A stretch of 37,699 bases of DNA, from IMG/VR virus record IMGVR_UViG_3300026519_000029, positions 1-37,699 of that record. The stretch is one strand, 5' to 3'. The notes under the pieces were generated by a model. That model saw only the letters and a list, made by a program, of their open reading frames with translations, searched no databases and was not told where the DNA came from. A program made the translations under genes and the position numbers. Numbering within the stretch: position 1 is the first letter of the stretch; every line of letters starts with the position of its first letter. This document shows positions 22,771 through 31,084 of the stretch, piece after piece. Source of the stretch: a virus.

Positions 22771-23042
22771 CAGTCCACCCCTCCTAGCACGCCTTTGACT
22801 ATCTCTTGCCGTATATAGTCCCGACTGTTAACTATACCTTTACCTCTCAGCCGGAAGAAGCCTGAACTCGTAACAGTATAGTCATAATAGTAGTGACCAT
22901 TGCCGCTACTGGTAAAAGTGCCTGACTCGACTAAGGCTTCTTCACCGTCATGTGCGGTGAATTCAGGGGACATGTTAACCCCTGAATTCACCCACGAGAA
23001 CATGATAGTATCACCAATTAGTACTTTAGTAAATGTGCTCAT
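22770..23042 (-). CDS. small beta-rich virion-region protein
   Basis: 90 residues from ATG 23042, AGGAT upstream, overlapping the previous stop (ATGA). STFTKVLIGDTIMFSWVNSGVNM, HYYYDYTVTSSGFFRLRGKG and a charged end. It reads as a compact beta sandwich, similar to small phage proteins that describe an applied 'ligand and scale' near connectors. No confident family. Confidence 0.7.
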   Translation of the reverse strand: MSTFTKVLIGDTIMFSWVNSGVNMSPEFTAHDGEEALVESGTFTSSGNGHYYYDYTVTSSGFFRLRGKGIVNSRDYIRQEIVKGVLGGVD

Positions 23043-24991
23043 CTTATGATCCTCGTGACTATGTCTAAGTGCTTTAAGCAAGTTACTATGTTTGCCTTCC
23101 TCAGTTCAGTATCTATGACTCCCCAACTAATCAGTAACTGGACCAAAGATATTGATATTGAGTCGTCTACATCTAAGAACTCAGATAGTAGTATCTCCTT
23201 AAAAGCTTGGCCTACGATGGTCCTCAGCAGTTCGTCATTTACTGATAAGTTATTTACCAGTGACCGCAGTATAGCTGAGCTCTTAACCGAGGCGTCTGCA
23301 ACAGCTAGGCTTGAAAGCAATTGGACTACGAACGGTCGGTCTACAAATAGTAAGTCAGACAAAAGGAAACCGTCGGCTAATAGCGCAGTAACGATCCGCC
23401 CCTGTATCAGTGCAACCAGGTCCTCTGACAAAGACAGCGGTTCATTCAGTAATAGTTGCCGGATAGTACTGTGACCGCTCTCATCTGAAGCGGTCACACT
23501 CTCAACGAACCTCTTAGTAAGCTCAGAGTACCTCTCCAGTATGTCAGATAGCTCCGTTGTACTGCGGACTTGTGCATTCCGTATCTTACTGATACTTACT
23601 AACGTGTCGACTCTGAAGTTGTCAGACAGACTAAATATCTTGAGTTGCTGGAAAGAGACGTTCCCTTCTACTTGTAGACCTTCGGAGAACGGGCGGAAAT
23701 ACAGTTTCTGGTTCAGAAGCAGTTCCTGTATATCAAGGCCCTGAGTGAGCAACCTGAACTTGTCAGCAAAAGCTAAGGAGCTATCCGACATACTAACAAG
23801 GGAACTAAGCACCCGCGTTACTGCTTCAGATACAGAGCTAACACTGACTGTGTCTTGGACGGCCAGGAAGCCAAGAAGTATCTTGTTAAAGTCCCGGTAA
23901 TTAGCGGGAGAGTCTGCGAGCCTCACCTCTTCCCTTAAGGACCTGAACTGGACTATTACGCCGGAAGGGAACTCACTTGCGCCTATGTCAGGTGTAGACC
24001 CTAGTCTACTATTACCCGCTATATCTATGCTGAAGTCGACTCGGCTTGTGGGTTCACTACCCGAGCGGTCAAGGCCATTCTGGTAAGGTATATTAGTTGC
24101 TGAGTCGTCAAGTAACAGGAAGTCTTCTGAACCACTGGCAAGCTCATTAACCAAGAAGAACCTGCCGGTAGCCTGGGGCAGGTCGAACAATATGAGCTCT
24201 TCCTGGGAGCCAGTAGTGAGCCCTCTTGCTGTTAGGCTCAGATCTGAAACGGCGTTGTATGACCCCGACCAATTGGTAGTACCCGAGTCGAGTATACTGA
24301 AGTCGTCGTAGCCTGCGAGGGTACCGACACCTGCAGTATTATAGACAGTAATGTTGTTGGTAGCCGTACTACCTGTCCGAGAATTGATGGCCCCTGACTC
24401 GAGCTCACCACTGGAACCGCAGTTTGCTATTGTACACAAGTCTACGTGCCAGTTCTGCGTACCTGAGCCACTATAGTTCTGAGCATGTAGTCCTGCCCGC
24501 CTGAACCCATAGATTATACAGTTAACCAACCGTACAGAGGAGCTCCAGTTCCCTATGTAAACACCGTCCTGGTCTACGTTGGGAGAAGGTGAGTGGACTA
24601 TGCAGCTGTTAATTATAACTTCTGATACGTTAGCAGTAGAAGAGCCTACACGTATACCTTCGTCCGAGGCGCCGAAGGAATCTTGCTGTATGTCGAGAAA
24701 TTCGATAATAGTGAAACTGTCCAGGATATTAAATACGTGTTGACCTGCACTAGAGCCCCTTATCCTCGCATGACCAGTGCCTGAGACTCCGCTGTGCCTT
24801 ACTGAAGGGTCGACTGTCAGTATGACGCGGTTTGTATCCGAAGGTGTGCCGGTAACTCCCGAGAAGACCACGTTCTCGTTGAACTCGGAAGCATCGACGA
24901 TGTTACCGACCCAGTCACCAGCGGTAACGTCCGAATCGGCTTCCCACGCAGCTATCGAAGTATAAGCTTGACCTGCACCTATGTTCGGCAT
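23039..24991 (-). CDS. right-handed beta-helix virion protein with VxD-type repeat tail
   Basis: 650 residues from ATG 24991, with GGGAGG upstream. Residues 1-330 look like a parallel beta-helix of pectate lyase/tailspike type: repeated short strands such as FTIIEFLDIQQDS, EVIINSCIVHS and VRLVNCIIYGF, ending in DIGASEF. Residues 335-650 consist of about ten degenerate repeats of roughly 25-30 residues with a core like LxVxDxxx followed by a basic, Leu-rich helix. It may be a head- or tail-attached fibre or decoration. Its place upstream of the connector genes, far from the tail tip, is unusual for a receptor-binding spike. Confidence 0.65.
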   Translation of the reverse strand: MPNIGAGQAYTSIAAWEADSDVTAGDWVGNIVDASEFNENVVFSGVTGTPSDTNRVILTVDPSVRHSGVSGTGHARIRGSSAGQHVFNILDSFTIIEFLDIQQDSFGASDEGIRVGSSTANVSEVIINSCIVHSPSPNVDQDGVYIGNWSSSVRLVNCIIYGFRRAGLHAQNYSGSGTQNWHVDLCTIANCGSSGELESGAINSRTGSTATNNITVYNTAGVGTLAGYDDFSILDSGTTNWSGSYNAVSDLSLTARGLTTGSQEELILFDLPQATGRFFLVNELASGSEDFLLLDDSATNIPYQNGLDRSGSEPTSRVDFSIDIAGNSRLGSTPDIGASEFPSGVIVQFRSLREEVRLADSPANYRDFNKILLGFLAVQDTVSVSSVSEAVTRVLSSLVSMSDSSLAFADKFRLLTQGLDIQELLLNQKLYFRPFSEGLQVEGNVSFQQLKIFSLSDNFRVDTLVSISKIRNAQVRSTTELSDILERYSELTKRFVESVTASDESGHSTIRQLLLNEPLSLSEDLVALIQGRIVTALLADGFLLSDLLFVDRPFVVQLLSSLAVADASVKSSAILRSLVNNLSVNDELLRTIVGQAFKEILLSEFLDVDDSISISLVQLLISWGVIDTELRKANIVTCLKHLDIVTRIIR

Positions 24992-25398
24992 TTTTTTACC
25001 TCCCGCTGCCCTGGACACTGGCAACACTCTGTAAACTCGTCTAAGCTAATGTCTACATAACTGTTCAGTTCCAGTTCTTCCCTGTACTCAGCTCGTAAAC
25101 TGCCGAGGTCTATGTTCCAAGTACGTTTTGATACCAGTACCAGCTCACCCTCTTCGGTCTCGGTATAGTAGCTTGACAGCAACCACGGCATCTCATGGGT
25201 CTGGCCAGTTACTGAGACTATGCAGAAGCGGCCAAGCCACTCGTTCGGGGGTAGACCTTTCGCAACCCACACGCGCTTATCTTCACGTTCTCCCCAAGAA
25301 AAACCATCTGGTTTTATTGTCACTACGTTACCGACTTCATAGGAGCAAGTAGAGTGACTGTCCTCGGGGCACTTCGCGATTACTAGAAATTCAGCCAT
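24979..25398 (-). CDS. hypothetical phage protein, structural region
   Basis: 139 residues. Starts MAEFLVIAKCPEDSH; a beta-rich body includes EVGNVVTIKPDGFSWG and FCIVSVTGQTHEMPWLL, which is common in small phage head-region proteins of unknown role. Ends Cys-rich (ECCQCPGQ). It overlaps the sigma-factor gene upstream by 8 bases and the beta-helix gene by 13, so all three are made together. Function unknown. Confidence 0.7.
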   Translation of the reverse strand: MAEFLVIAKCPEDSHSTCSYEVGNVVTIKPDGFSWGEREDKRVWVAKGLPPNEWLGRFCIVSVTGQTHEMPWLLSSYYTETEEGELVLVSKRTWNIDLGSLRAEYREELELNSYVDISLDEFTECCQCPGQREVKKCRT

Positions 25399-25846
25399 GT
25401 TCTTTTCTCAACAGTTCGAGGGACCTATTTACTCGAGACTTAATAGTTCCTTTTTTTACTCTGAACTTTTTTGCCATCTCTGCTTCACTGGAGCCATAGA
25501 CGAATTTCTCTATTAAGAGTAACTGTTTCCCTTCATCCAAGCACTTGATCCGGTCTAGAAACTTTTCTATCCCTGAATAGAAGTCCTCGTTTGCGACCAA
25601 GTTGTCTTCTTCAGTAAGACATAGGTGGCCCTTCATTAGGCTTCTCTTGCGCAGTCGGTCTATCTCCTTGTTACGCAGGCAATAGACTACGTAACCTTCG
25701 AAACTACTGTATTCTTTGTCAGGCTCTTTCTGTAGCAGCTCCCAAGCAGTAACCAGTACTTCTTGTTCAGCTTCATCAGCAGTATAGCCCCAGGGCCCCA
25801 AGATAGCAGCACCTAGGGCCCTGGCGTCTATTTTATTTCTGAACAT
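25391..25846 (-). CDS. ECF-like sigma70-family sigma factor
   Basis: 151 residues, close to the usual ECF size. Region 2-like helices span about residues 20-70 (DEAEQEVLVTAWELL, FEGYVVYCLRNKEIDRLRKRS), with a linker to about 100. Region 4 follows with a clear helix-turn-helix: LLLIEKFVYGSSEAEMAKKF (residues 109-128), then VKKGTIKSRVNRSLELLRKE (130-149). It would redirect host RNA polymerase to phage promoters. It is embedded in the late operon, itself read from a host-type promoter, so it may drive very late or internal transcription. It overlaps the secreted-protein gene by 19 bases. I see no anti-sigma gene identified by homology. Confidence 0.78.
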   Translation of the reverse strand: MFRNKIDARALGAAILGPWGYTADEAEQEVLVTAWELLQKEPDKEYSSFEGYVVYCLRNKEIDRLRKRSLMKGHLCLTEEDNLVANEDFYSGIEKFLDRIKCLDEGKQLLLIEKFVYGSSEAEMAKKFRVKKGTIKSRVNRSLELLRKEHG

Positions 25847-26322
25847 AGTGCTACAAAGCCTTCTGGTCGATTAAGAGAGGCTGGTAACTTTCGGTACTGA
25901 CGTTTCCCTGACTGACCAGGTATAGCATCTTGGCAAGGTTCACCGATGGTAGCACGGAGAGTATTGTGTTTGACTAGCAGACCAGTGAGTACATCATAGC
26001 GAGATACTGGGCGCGATAGCCTTGAACCGTTCGAGGCAACGAACCAACCCTTAACGGGTGGTTGAGTACCGTCGCACAAGGCTTTCTCTGTCGGAGTCAG
26101 TTCCCGTAGACTAGATAGTAGAGTTAAGGCGAGACCCTCAAGCGTCGTTTCGCCCTGGGGTAACCGTTGACTTAGTGACTCCAAGTTAAAAGCAAAACAG
26201 CCCGACTTAATAACGACGATAGGGCCGTCTCGGACTACTTTACCTGTGTTACTTGCTACGCTGGTGAATGGTACTACAAGCCCGATCAAAATTAACAAAA
26301 GATAAGATATGTAAGTTTTCAT
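25828..26322 (-). CDS. secreted/periplasmic protein with signal peptide
   Basis: 164 residues from ATG 26322 (AGGAA upstream; TTG 26328 is the alternative). Residues 1-24 are a Sec signal peptide: MKTYISYLLLILIGLVVPFTS with cleavage near SVAS-NT. The mature protein has four Cys that could pair (KSGCFAF, ALCDG, EPCQD, ALCSE), which suits the oxidising periplasm. No known family. Its 3' end overlaps the sigma factor start. It might act on the envelope, as an exclusion factor, or couple envelope state to the sigma factor; the last is speculative. Confidence 0.7.
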   Translation of the reverse strand: MKTYISYLLLILIGLVVPFTSVASNTGKVVRDGPIVVIKSGCFAFNLESLSQRLPQGETTLEGLALTLLSSLRELTPTEKALCDGTQPPVKGWFVASNGSRLSRPVSRYDVLTGLLVKHNTLRATIGEPCQDAIPGQSGKRQYRKLPASLNRPEGFVALCSEIK

Positions 26323-26336
26323 TTCCAAGTTTCCTA

Positions 26337-26855
26337 TTAGATGTTATGGGAACCAACACGCACGTTCATTTCAATACGGAGAAAGTCACTATCCGCCAGT
26401 ACTGTAGATACACTGTTGACAAAGTTCAAGTGAATGCCTGAACCTGAGTCCGGGTGGTTTACAGCAGATGCTGTCCGCAGGTCCAGAGACGAGATGCCGT
26501 CTGCAGCCCCAGCCCAAGTACTACTCAAGATCATGACTTCACGGCTCGAAGTCTGGACTGCTCCTATCTTCCGGTCTACTTCTCCCAGACCAGCCTGTAC
26601 ACTGCCTAGACTAGAGGGGTCAGTCTGAGTACCTATGGCCAAGTAGATAAAGGCACTACCTACACCATTGGTTACACCTAGGCGGGCCAAGTGGTCTAAG
26701 CCTGCTGCTGTTAAGGTGTTCTGTACAGAGGAAGTCTCTACCGTACCGTCAGCGCGAGATATCTCGAACTTCCAGGAACCTTCAATCGCCACATTAGCCT
26801 CTCCTTCGATGAAGCTGTCATAGATCTTCTTGCTAGCTGTATTTTTTGTGTGCAT
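26337..26855 (-). CDS. phage structural protein, appendage-like
   Basis: 172 residues, AAAGGT upstream of ATG. EGSWKFEISRADGTVETSSVQNTLTAAGLDHLARLG and FIYLAIGTQTDPSS follow a pattern common in phage fibre-region proteins (a W-x-F...DG...xxN-x-(I/L)-T...G pattern followed by A(I/V)GTG). It overlaps the fusion glycosyltransferase gene by 23 bases. As the GT gene's immediate partner it is a candidate substrate for glycosylation, which is inference from adjacency. Confidence 0.68.
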   Translation of the reverse strand: MHTKNTASKKIYDSFIEGEANVAIEGSWKFEISRADGTVETSSVQNTLTAAGLDHLARLGVTNGVGSAFIYLAIGTQTDPSSLGSVQAGLGEVDRKIGAVQTSSREVMILSSTWAGAADGISSLDLRTASAVNHPDSGSGIHLNFVNSVSTVLADSDFLRIEMNVRVGSHNI

Positions 26856-29814
26856 GTGTTTTTACCTTTTCGTGGATTAAAAGCGACAGTAGTGAGCGCA
26901 AGTGGTCTTCACTATAGAAATAACCTTCTATTTTATACTCACCGAATTGGAGAGTATATTCAGTACCTGTATTTAACATCTGTACCAAGGGGCTGTAGAA
27001 TTGCAAAGCCTCTATGGCCATCCGGGTAGAGTTACCTTCCTCCAACATTTCACCGAACAGTTCAATGCCTTGTTCAGCTCGGTGAATGACCTCATCGGTT
27101 ATACCGCCTCCTCTTTTAAAGTCAAAGACACACATCTGGTATAAGTCCCTCAACCACAGGAACTTCCCTAGTTTCCGCTCAGGGTTCTTCTCCCGGTCTT
27201 GTGCAAGAAGCCCCAGGTTCCGCTTAAACCTTTTTTGTCGTGTCTCTTCGTCCACATAGCCGTAGTGCCCTATCTCGGTACCTTGCAATATCGTAGCAAA
27301 GCCTACACCTTCGTTAAGTTTCTGTTCGGGGTGTTCGTGTACCAGCCCAATGAACCGGATACCTTTCCCTGTGCGGAATACTCGTACAGGATAGTCCGTC
27401 TTAGTTAGAGCAGCAGGCTCCAGGGAGAAGTGGTGCTGTGCTATGGCATAACCGTTGTACTGGTTGTGGCGTAAACCTTTAAGCAGATTCGACCCACCTG
27501 TTAGTACTTCGTCTGCGTCAAGCCAGAGCACCCAGTCACAGCAAGACTTAGCTATCGTTAAGTTACGCGCAGCATCAAAACCTTGTTCCAAGGGGCTATC
27601 AATGAGCTCGATGGTATAAGGGATGTGGTGGCGAGTACAGTACTCTTTAACGATCTTAGGAGTCGAATCAGTAGAAGTACTGTCGAGCCCTATTATGAGC
27701 TCGTCAATGACACCTGAGACACTGTTCAGACATTTCAACAGTGTCTCTTCACTATCTTTCAGGATCATACACAGGGACAACGTTTGTCGGGTCGCAGGAT
27801 AACCGGTCTTCGAGAAGTAGTCGACCTTCCCGCTAAGCCCTTCAGGACGGTTAAATGTCGTAATATAGCTACCAAGTACTTCTCCTTCCTTGGTACGACC
27901 TGACGGGACGGATACTACTGAGAACTTCGGGTGCTTACCGAACAAGTCCCTTAAGTCTTCTCTCCCGAGGTGGTGTACGTGAGCCCTAAACGGCCAATGT
28001 TCAATATACCCTTGAGCCTCCCATGGTCCATAAGGCGTAGACAAGATGAAAGACCCTGTGTCTTTCAGGAACTTCGTTAAAGTATTTATGCAATCTCCTG
28101 GTGACTCCAGGTGCTCCAGTACTTCTTCGGCTATGATACAGTCATAAGTCGAGTACTTAACTTTATCGCCTTTAATCGTACCTTCGTCTACGTAGCCTAA
28201 GCAAAAAGAGACGTTCTGTAGCCCCTCGCTTTTCGCCCAAGCAGTTGCAGCATCAACGTTAGACTGAGTTATGTCTACCCCCGTAAACTTTAACCCAGGA
28301 AACCGTTTTGCCAGGTTAACAGTATAGTGGCCGTGGGCACAACCATAGTCCAGTATAGTAGAACCTTCACTTAGCTGACTTACCAGGTAAGAGGTGTGCT
28401 CGAACCGCAAATTGCCGTCGAGACTTTCGGGGCCGTACACTACACCTCTAGAAGACTCGTACTCGTAGTATCTCTGGTAGTGTTCTGACCAACCTCCTTG
28501 AGTGAACTGGTAGCACTCAAGAAGTTCCTGCCTTATGGATCGGAGAACTCGGTTGTCAGGGTTGTACACAAAATCCAAGTAGTGCCGGAGAGCATAGATG
28601 TCACTGTTTCTCATTAAGTGCTTGGCTATGCTTGTTGGCGTAAGACTAGCAGACTTAATGTCTAAGACAGAGACCTTGAACTTCTTAAGTACTTCTGACC
28701 AGTCTTTGCTCTTACGCTGCCCCAGTTGCTTGTGTACGAGGCTCTTTAACTCTCCTTGGTTATGAGGGAGAGAGAGTCTCAAGATGCTATCAGTGAAAGC
28801 ATCGACGTCCGCTTTACCGTTAACGCGCAACTCCATGCCCCTGTAGTGCTTGTCGTTAGGTAATACGCCTAGCAGTATTGTACCTGACTTCAGGCACGTC
28901 TCAGACAGTGCACCTACCTTGCTTGTCAGCATTGGTAAACCTGCTGCCATGCACTCCATTGCTGTAATACAAGACGTCTCCTCGAAAGAGGTCGGGTATA
29001 CACAGAGATCACACTTCTTTTGCAGAGCTGCAAGGTCTTTTTTTGTCAAATTGCCTACTAAAGTAACGTTGTCCAACAGTTCACATTGTTTATACAGGTA
29101 AGAATAGTAACCCTGGAAACGGGGGGTCACGTTCAAGTAATTGCATACATACAAGTGGGACGAGTTCCCTTTCTCAGCAAGCTGCTCCATTATCCCCCCT
29201 GGTTTGACGAGATTCTCGAGCCCTCTCTCTGGTCGAGAAGAGTATACTAAGTTCAGTCCGCCTACTTTGCCTCCTCTATCAGGGAGCGGATCAGGTTCTG
29301 TCTCGTGGAGCAGATAAGTCCCCACGTCCACACCGTTTCCGACAGACATAACGATGTCTGGTTTAACCCCTAGTACTTCAACGATCTGCTTCTTATGCCA
29401 ATCGCTTACAGCAAGAATGCCACTGATATTTACCAGTTGGCTATTTAACCCTTCTACCATTCCGGGGTTTGCCAGGTCATGTAACCAAAGCAAATTGATC
29501 TTACTTGCCCAAGGAAATTTAAAAGCAGACGGGTGACGCTGTATGATCATCACGTCTACAGGTGTATTCAAGGCGTAGTGGTGGAAGTCACTACCTAGCG
29601 GTGCTTGCTCAGATACTTGCCCCATCGGTAGGTATCTGACTTTCCCAGTATTACTGGGCTCAAGGATGTTAGTAAATACTTGTACCTTATTATGCCCCGT
29701 CTTTGCTAGCTCTTTGGCCAGATAGTAAGCAGCGGACTCGCTACCTCCTAGGCTACTGTTTTTTACAGTCTTTCCGTTAAAAGGCATACCACCACAGTGG
29801 ATTGTAATAAGCAT
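26833..29814 (-). CDS. GT4 glycosyltransferase - methyltransferase - GT2 glycosyltransferase fusion
   Basis: 993 residues from ATG 29814 (AGGAGA five bases upstream); the longer frame to 30000 covers another gene. Residues 1-350 are a GT-B fold GT4: GGSESAAYYLAKELAKTGH, then FEETSCITAMECMAAGLPML with the EE/E nucleotide-sugar motif. Residues 485-650 are a class I methyltransferase: LDYGCAHGHYT (SAM site), GVDITQ, and IIAEEVLEHLESP. Residues 677-900 are a GT-A fold GT2: LCMILKDSEETLLKCLNSV, DEL and LDADE (DxD at 765-767). The last 100 residues are helical. It could build and O-methylate a glycan on capsid or tail proteins. It lies between capsid and tail genes. Confidence 0.88.
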   Translation of the reverse strand: MLITIHCGGMPFNGKTVKNSSLGGSESAAYYLAKELAKTGHNKVQVFTNILEPSNTGKVRYLPMGQVSEQAPLGSDFHHYALNTPVDVMIIQRHPSAFKFPWASKINLLWLHDLANPGMVEGLNSQLVNISGILAVSDWHKKQIVEVLGVKPDIVMSVGNGVDVGTYLLHETEPDPLPDRGGKVGGLNLVYSSRPERGLENLVKPGGIMEQLAEKGNSSHLYVCNYLNVTPRFQGYYSYLYKQCELLDNVTLVGNLTKKDLAALQKKCDLCVYPTSFEETSCITAMECMAAGLPMLTSKVGALSETCLKSGTILLGVLPNDKHYRGMELRVNGKADVDAFTDSILRLSLPHNQGELKSLVHKQLGQRKSKDWSEVLKKFKVSVLDIKSASLTPTSIAKHLMRNSDIYALRHYLDFVYNPDNRVLRSIRQELLECYQFTQGGWSEHYQRYYEYESSRGVVYGPESLDGNLRFEHTSYLVSQLSEGSTILDYGCAHGHYTVNLAKRFPGLKFTGVDITQSNVDAATAWAKSEGLQNVSFCLGYVDEGTIKGDKVKYSTYDCIIAEEVLEHLESPGDCINTLTKFLKDTGSFILSTPYGPWEAQGYIEHWPFRAHVHHLGREDLRDLFGKHPKFSVVSVPSGRTKEGEVLGSYITTFNRPEGLSGKVDYFSKTGYPATRQTLSLCMILKDSEETLLKCLNSVSGVIDELIIGLDSTSTDSTPKIVKEYCTRHHIPYTIELIDSPLEQGFDAARNLTIAKSCCDWVLWLDADEVLTGGSNLLKGLRHNQYNGYAIAQHHFSLEPAALTKTDYPVRVFRTGKGIRFIGLVHEHPEQKLNEGVGFATILQGTEIGHYGYVDEETRQKRFKRNLGLLAQDREKNPERKLGKFLWLRDLYQMCVFDFKRGGGITDEVIHRAEQGIELFGEMLEEGNSTRMAIEALQFYSPLVQMLNTGTEYTLQFGEYKIEGYFYSEDHLRSLLSLLIHEKVKTHAHKKYS

Positions 29815-29851
29815 CTCTTCTCCTGCGCAATGCGTCTTTATAGTTGCTTGG

Positions 29852-30052
29852 TTATCGGCGGTTCCCGCGTGACTTCCGGGTTTTTTGGACTTCTTCGACT
29901 TCTTCGACTTCTTTGACTCCTTTGACTTCTTTGACTTCTTTCTCCACACGCTGTAAGTATTCTTTACTGACCAGTGACTGCTTGGCAAGCTTTCGCACAA
30001 TTGCCACGCGGTTCAGGTCCAGAGACGTAGGGACTGGGTGACCAGGACTCAT
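29852..30052 (-). CDS. small highly charged protein
   Basis: 66 residues from ATG 30052, AAGGAGA upstream. NRVAIVRKLAKQSLVSKEYLQ is followed by an acidic-basic repeat (EVKEVKGVKEVEEVEEVQ) and a basic end (KSRGNRR), predicted as one long helix. The repeat is encoded by near-perfect 9- to 12-nt units (29885-29942). It is the first gene after the terminator downstream of the capsid gene. Function unknown. Confidence 0.65.
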   Translation of the reverse strand: MSPGHPVPTSLDLNRVAIVRKLAKQSLVSKEYLQRVEKEVKEVKGVKEVEEVEEVQKTRKSRGNRR

Positions 30053-30079
30053 AGATGTTCTCCTTGTTCTGACGGTATT

Positions 30080-30115
30080 AAAAAAAGCAGGGGACAAGCA
30101 CCACTTACCCCCTGC
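30080..30115 (-). terminator. intrinsic terminator after the major capsid gene
   Basis: On the minus strand GCAGGGG (30115 to 30109) pairs with CCCCTGC (30093 to 30087), followed by seven T residues (30086 to 30080). It starts ten bases past the capsid stop. It should let capsid mRNA accumulate above the downstream genes. Confidence 0.88.
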
Positions 30116-30124
30116 TGCTTAGGT

Positions 30125-31072
30125 CTAGGTAGAGCTGTTTACTGAAGTAATCAGGTAACCGTAACTTTTGCCAGTTATCTTCTCGTCAGAATAGTACCCC
30201 ACTTCGACCTCTTCAGACTTCTTCCGGGTATCATATGGGTGCCGTTCTACTGCCATGTCGGCAAGACCGTTGTTTACCCAGCGGAACTCATAGCCGTAGC
30301 TCGGACGTTCACGAGTAGGGCTCGGTGCATTATAACCGACAAACACATTGTCTCCCCATACTGTAGCCAGTACTTCACCTTGACCTGCATCACCAGTATT
30401 CTTGAAACTCCCTGCCACTTGGAAGTTATCGAGACCTAGTAAGTCAGCAAAAGCTTTCTCTGAGACATAGCCTCCACCATTGCCGTTGCCGTAGATGAGG
30501 TCGCGGACAGTAGTATCTCGGCGTGCTGAGTCCCAGGCTTCTGGCCCCATGATACAGATGTTAGGTTTAATACCGTTGGAGTAGCGCACTGCATCAATAG
30601 CAGCATTGATGTCCACAAGTACGTGCCCAGCACCGCCCCAGGCCGAACTGACAGCTGAGCTTGATCCTACATTGGTCACATTATTGACGATCCCTGCGAC
30701 TCTCATCTCTTTATCAAGCATGAGGTCATCAAGTATCAGCTCTACGCGGCCATTGATAAGTTCACGAACGAACATAGGATCGGCGTTTGCTTTGTCCTCG
30801 ATGGTAACCGCGGCCTTAAGCGCATAGTTGTGGCAGTGGTAAGTAGCGGAACCGAAGTCTTGGTTAACCAGGTGCGCCTCAGTACCTGGTGAGCGTCGCG
30901 TCTCTTGTCGGCGTAACCGGCGACCTCGGTCAAATTCGAGATAGATATCGGACTGTTTATCTACTCGTACTTTTGGAAAGATCGTGTCAGCGATAAAGCC
31001 ACTCGGGCGATACCCCATTGCCATCTGTGTTAGTACTTTGTCTACGTGAAGGTTTTTTGCAGTAGCACCCAT
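30125..31072 (-). CDS. major capsid protein
   Basis: 315 residues with AAGGAG before ATG. The N-terminus LTQMAMGYRPSGFIADTIFPKVRVDKQSDIYLEFDRGRR, the central DDLMLDKEMRVAGIVNN, and INAAIDAVRYSNGIKPNICIMGPEAWDSARRD fit HK97-fold capsid proteins of the kind encoded after a Mu I-like protease and a decoration gene. No long cleaved delta domain is evident, consistent with a separate scaffold in the upstream gene. A strong terminator follows it. Confidence 0.88.
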   Translation of the reverse strand: MGATAKNLHVDKVLTQMAMGYRPSGFIADTIFPKVRVDKQSDIYLEFDRGRRLRRQETRRSPGTEAHLVNQDFGSATYHCHNYALKAAVTIEDKANADPMFVRELINGRVELILDDLMLDKEMRVAGIVNNVTNVGSSSAVSSAWGGAGHVLVDINAAIDAVRYSNGIKPNICIMGPEAWDSARRDTTVRDLIYGNGNGGGYVSEKAFADLLGLDNFQVAGSFKNTGDAGQGEVLATVWGDNVFVGYNAPSPTRERPSYGYEFRWVNNGLADMAVERHPYDTRKKSEEVEVGYYSDEKITGKSYGYLITSVNSST

Positions 31073-31084
31073 TCTCTTGTCTCC

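Noticed and set aside
29815-30000. N-terminal extension of the glycosyltransferase fusion with a Ser/Lys repeat
   Set aside because: ATG 29814 has a good ribosome-binding site and begins the GT4 fold; the extension is another frame of the small charged gene at 29852-30052.
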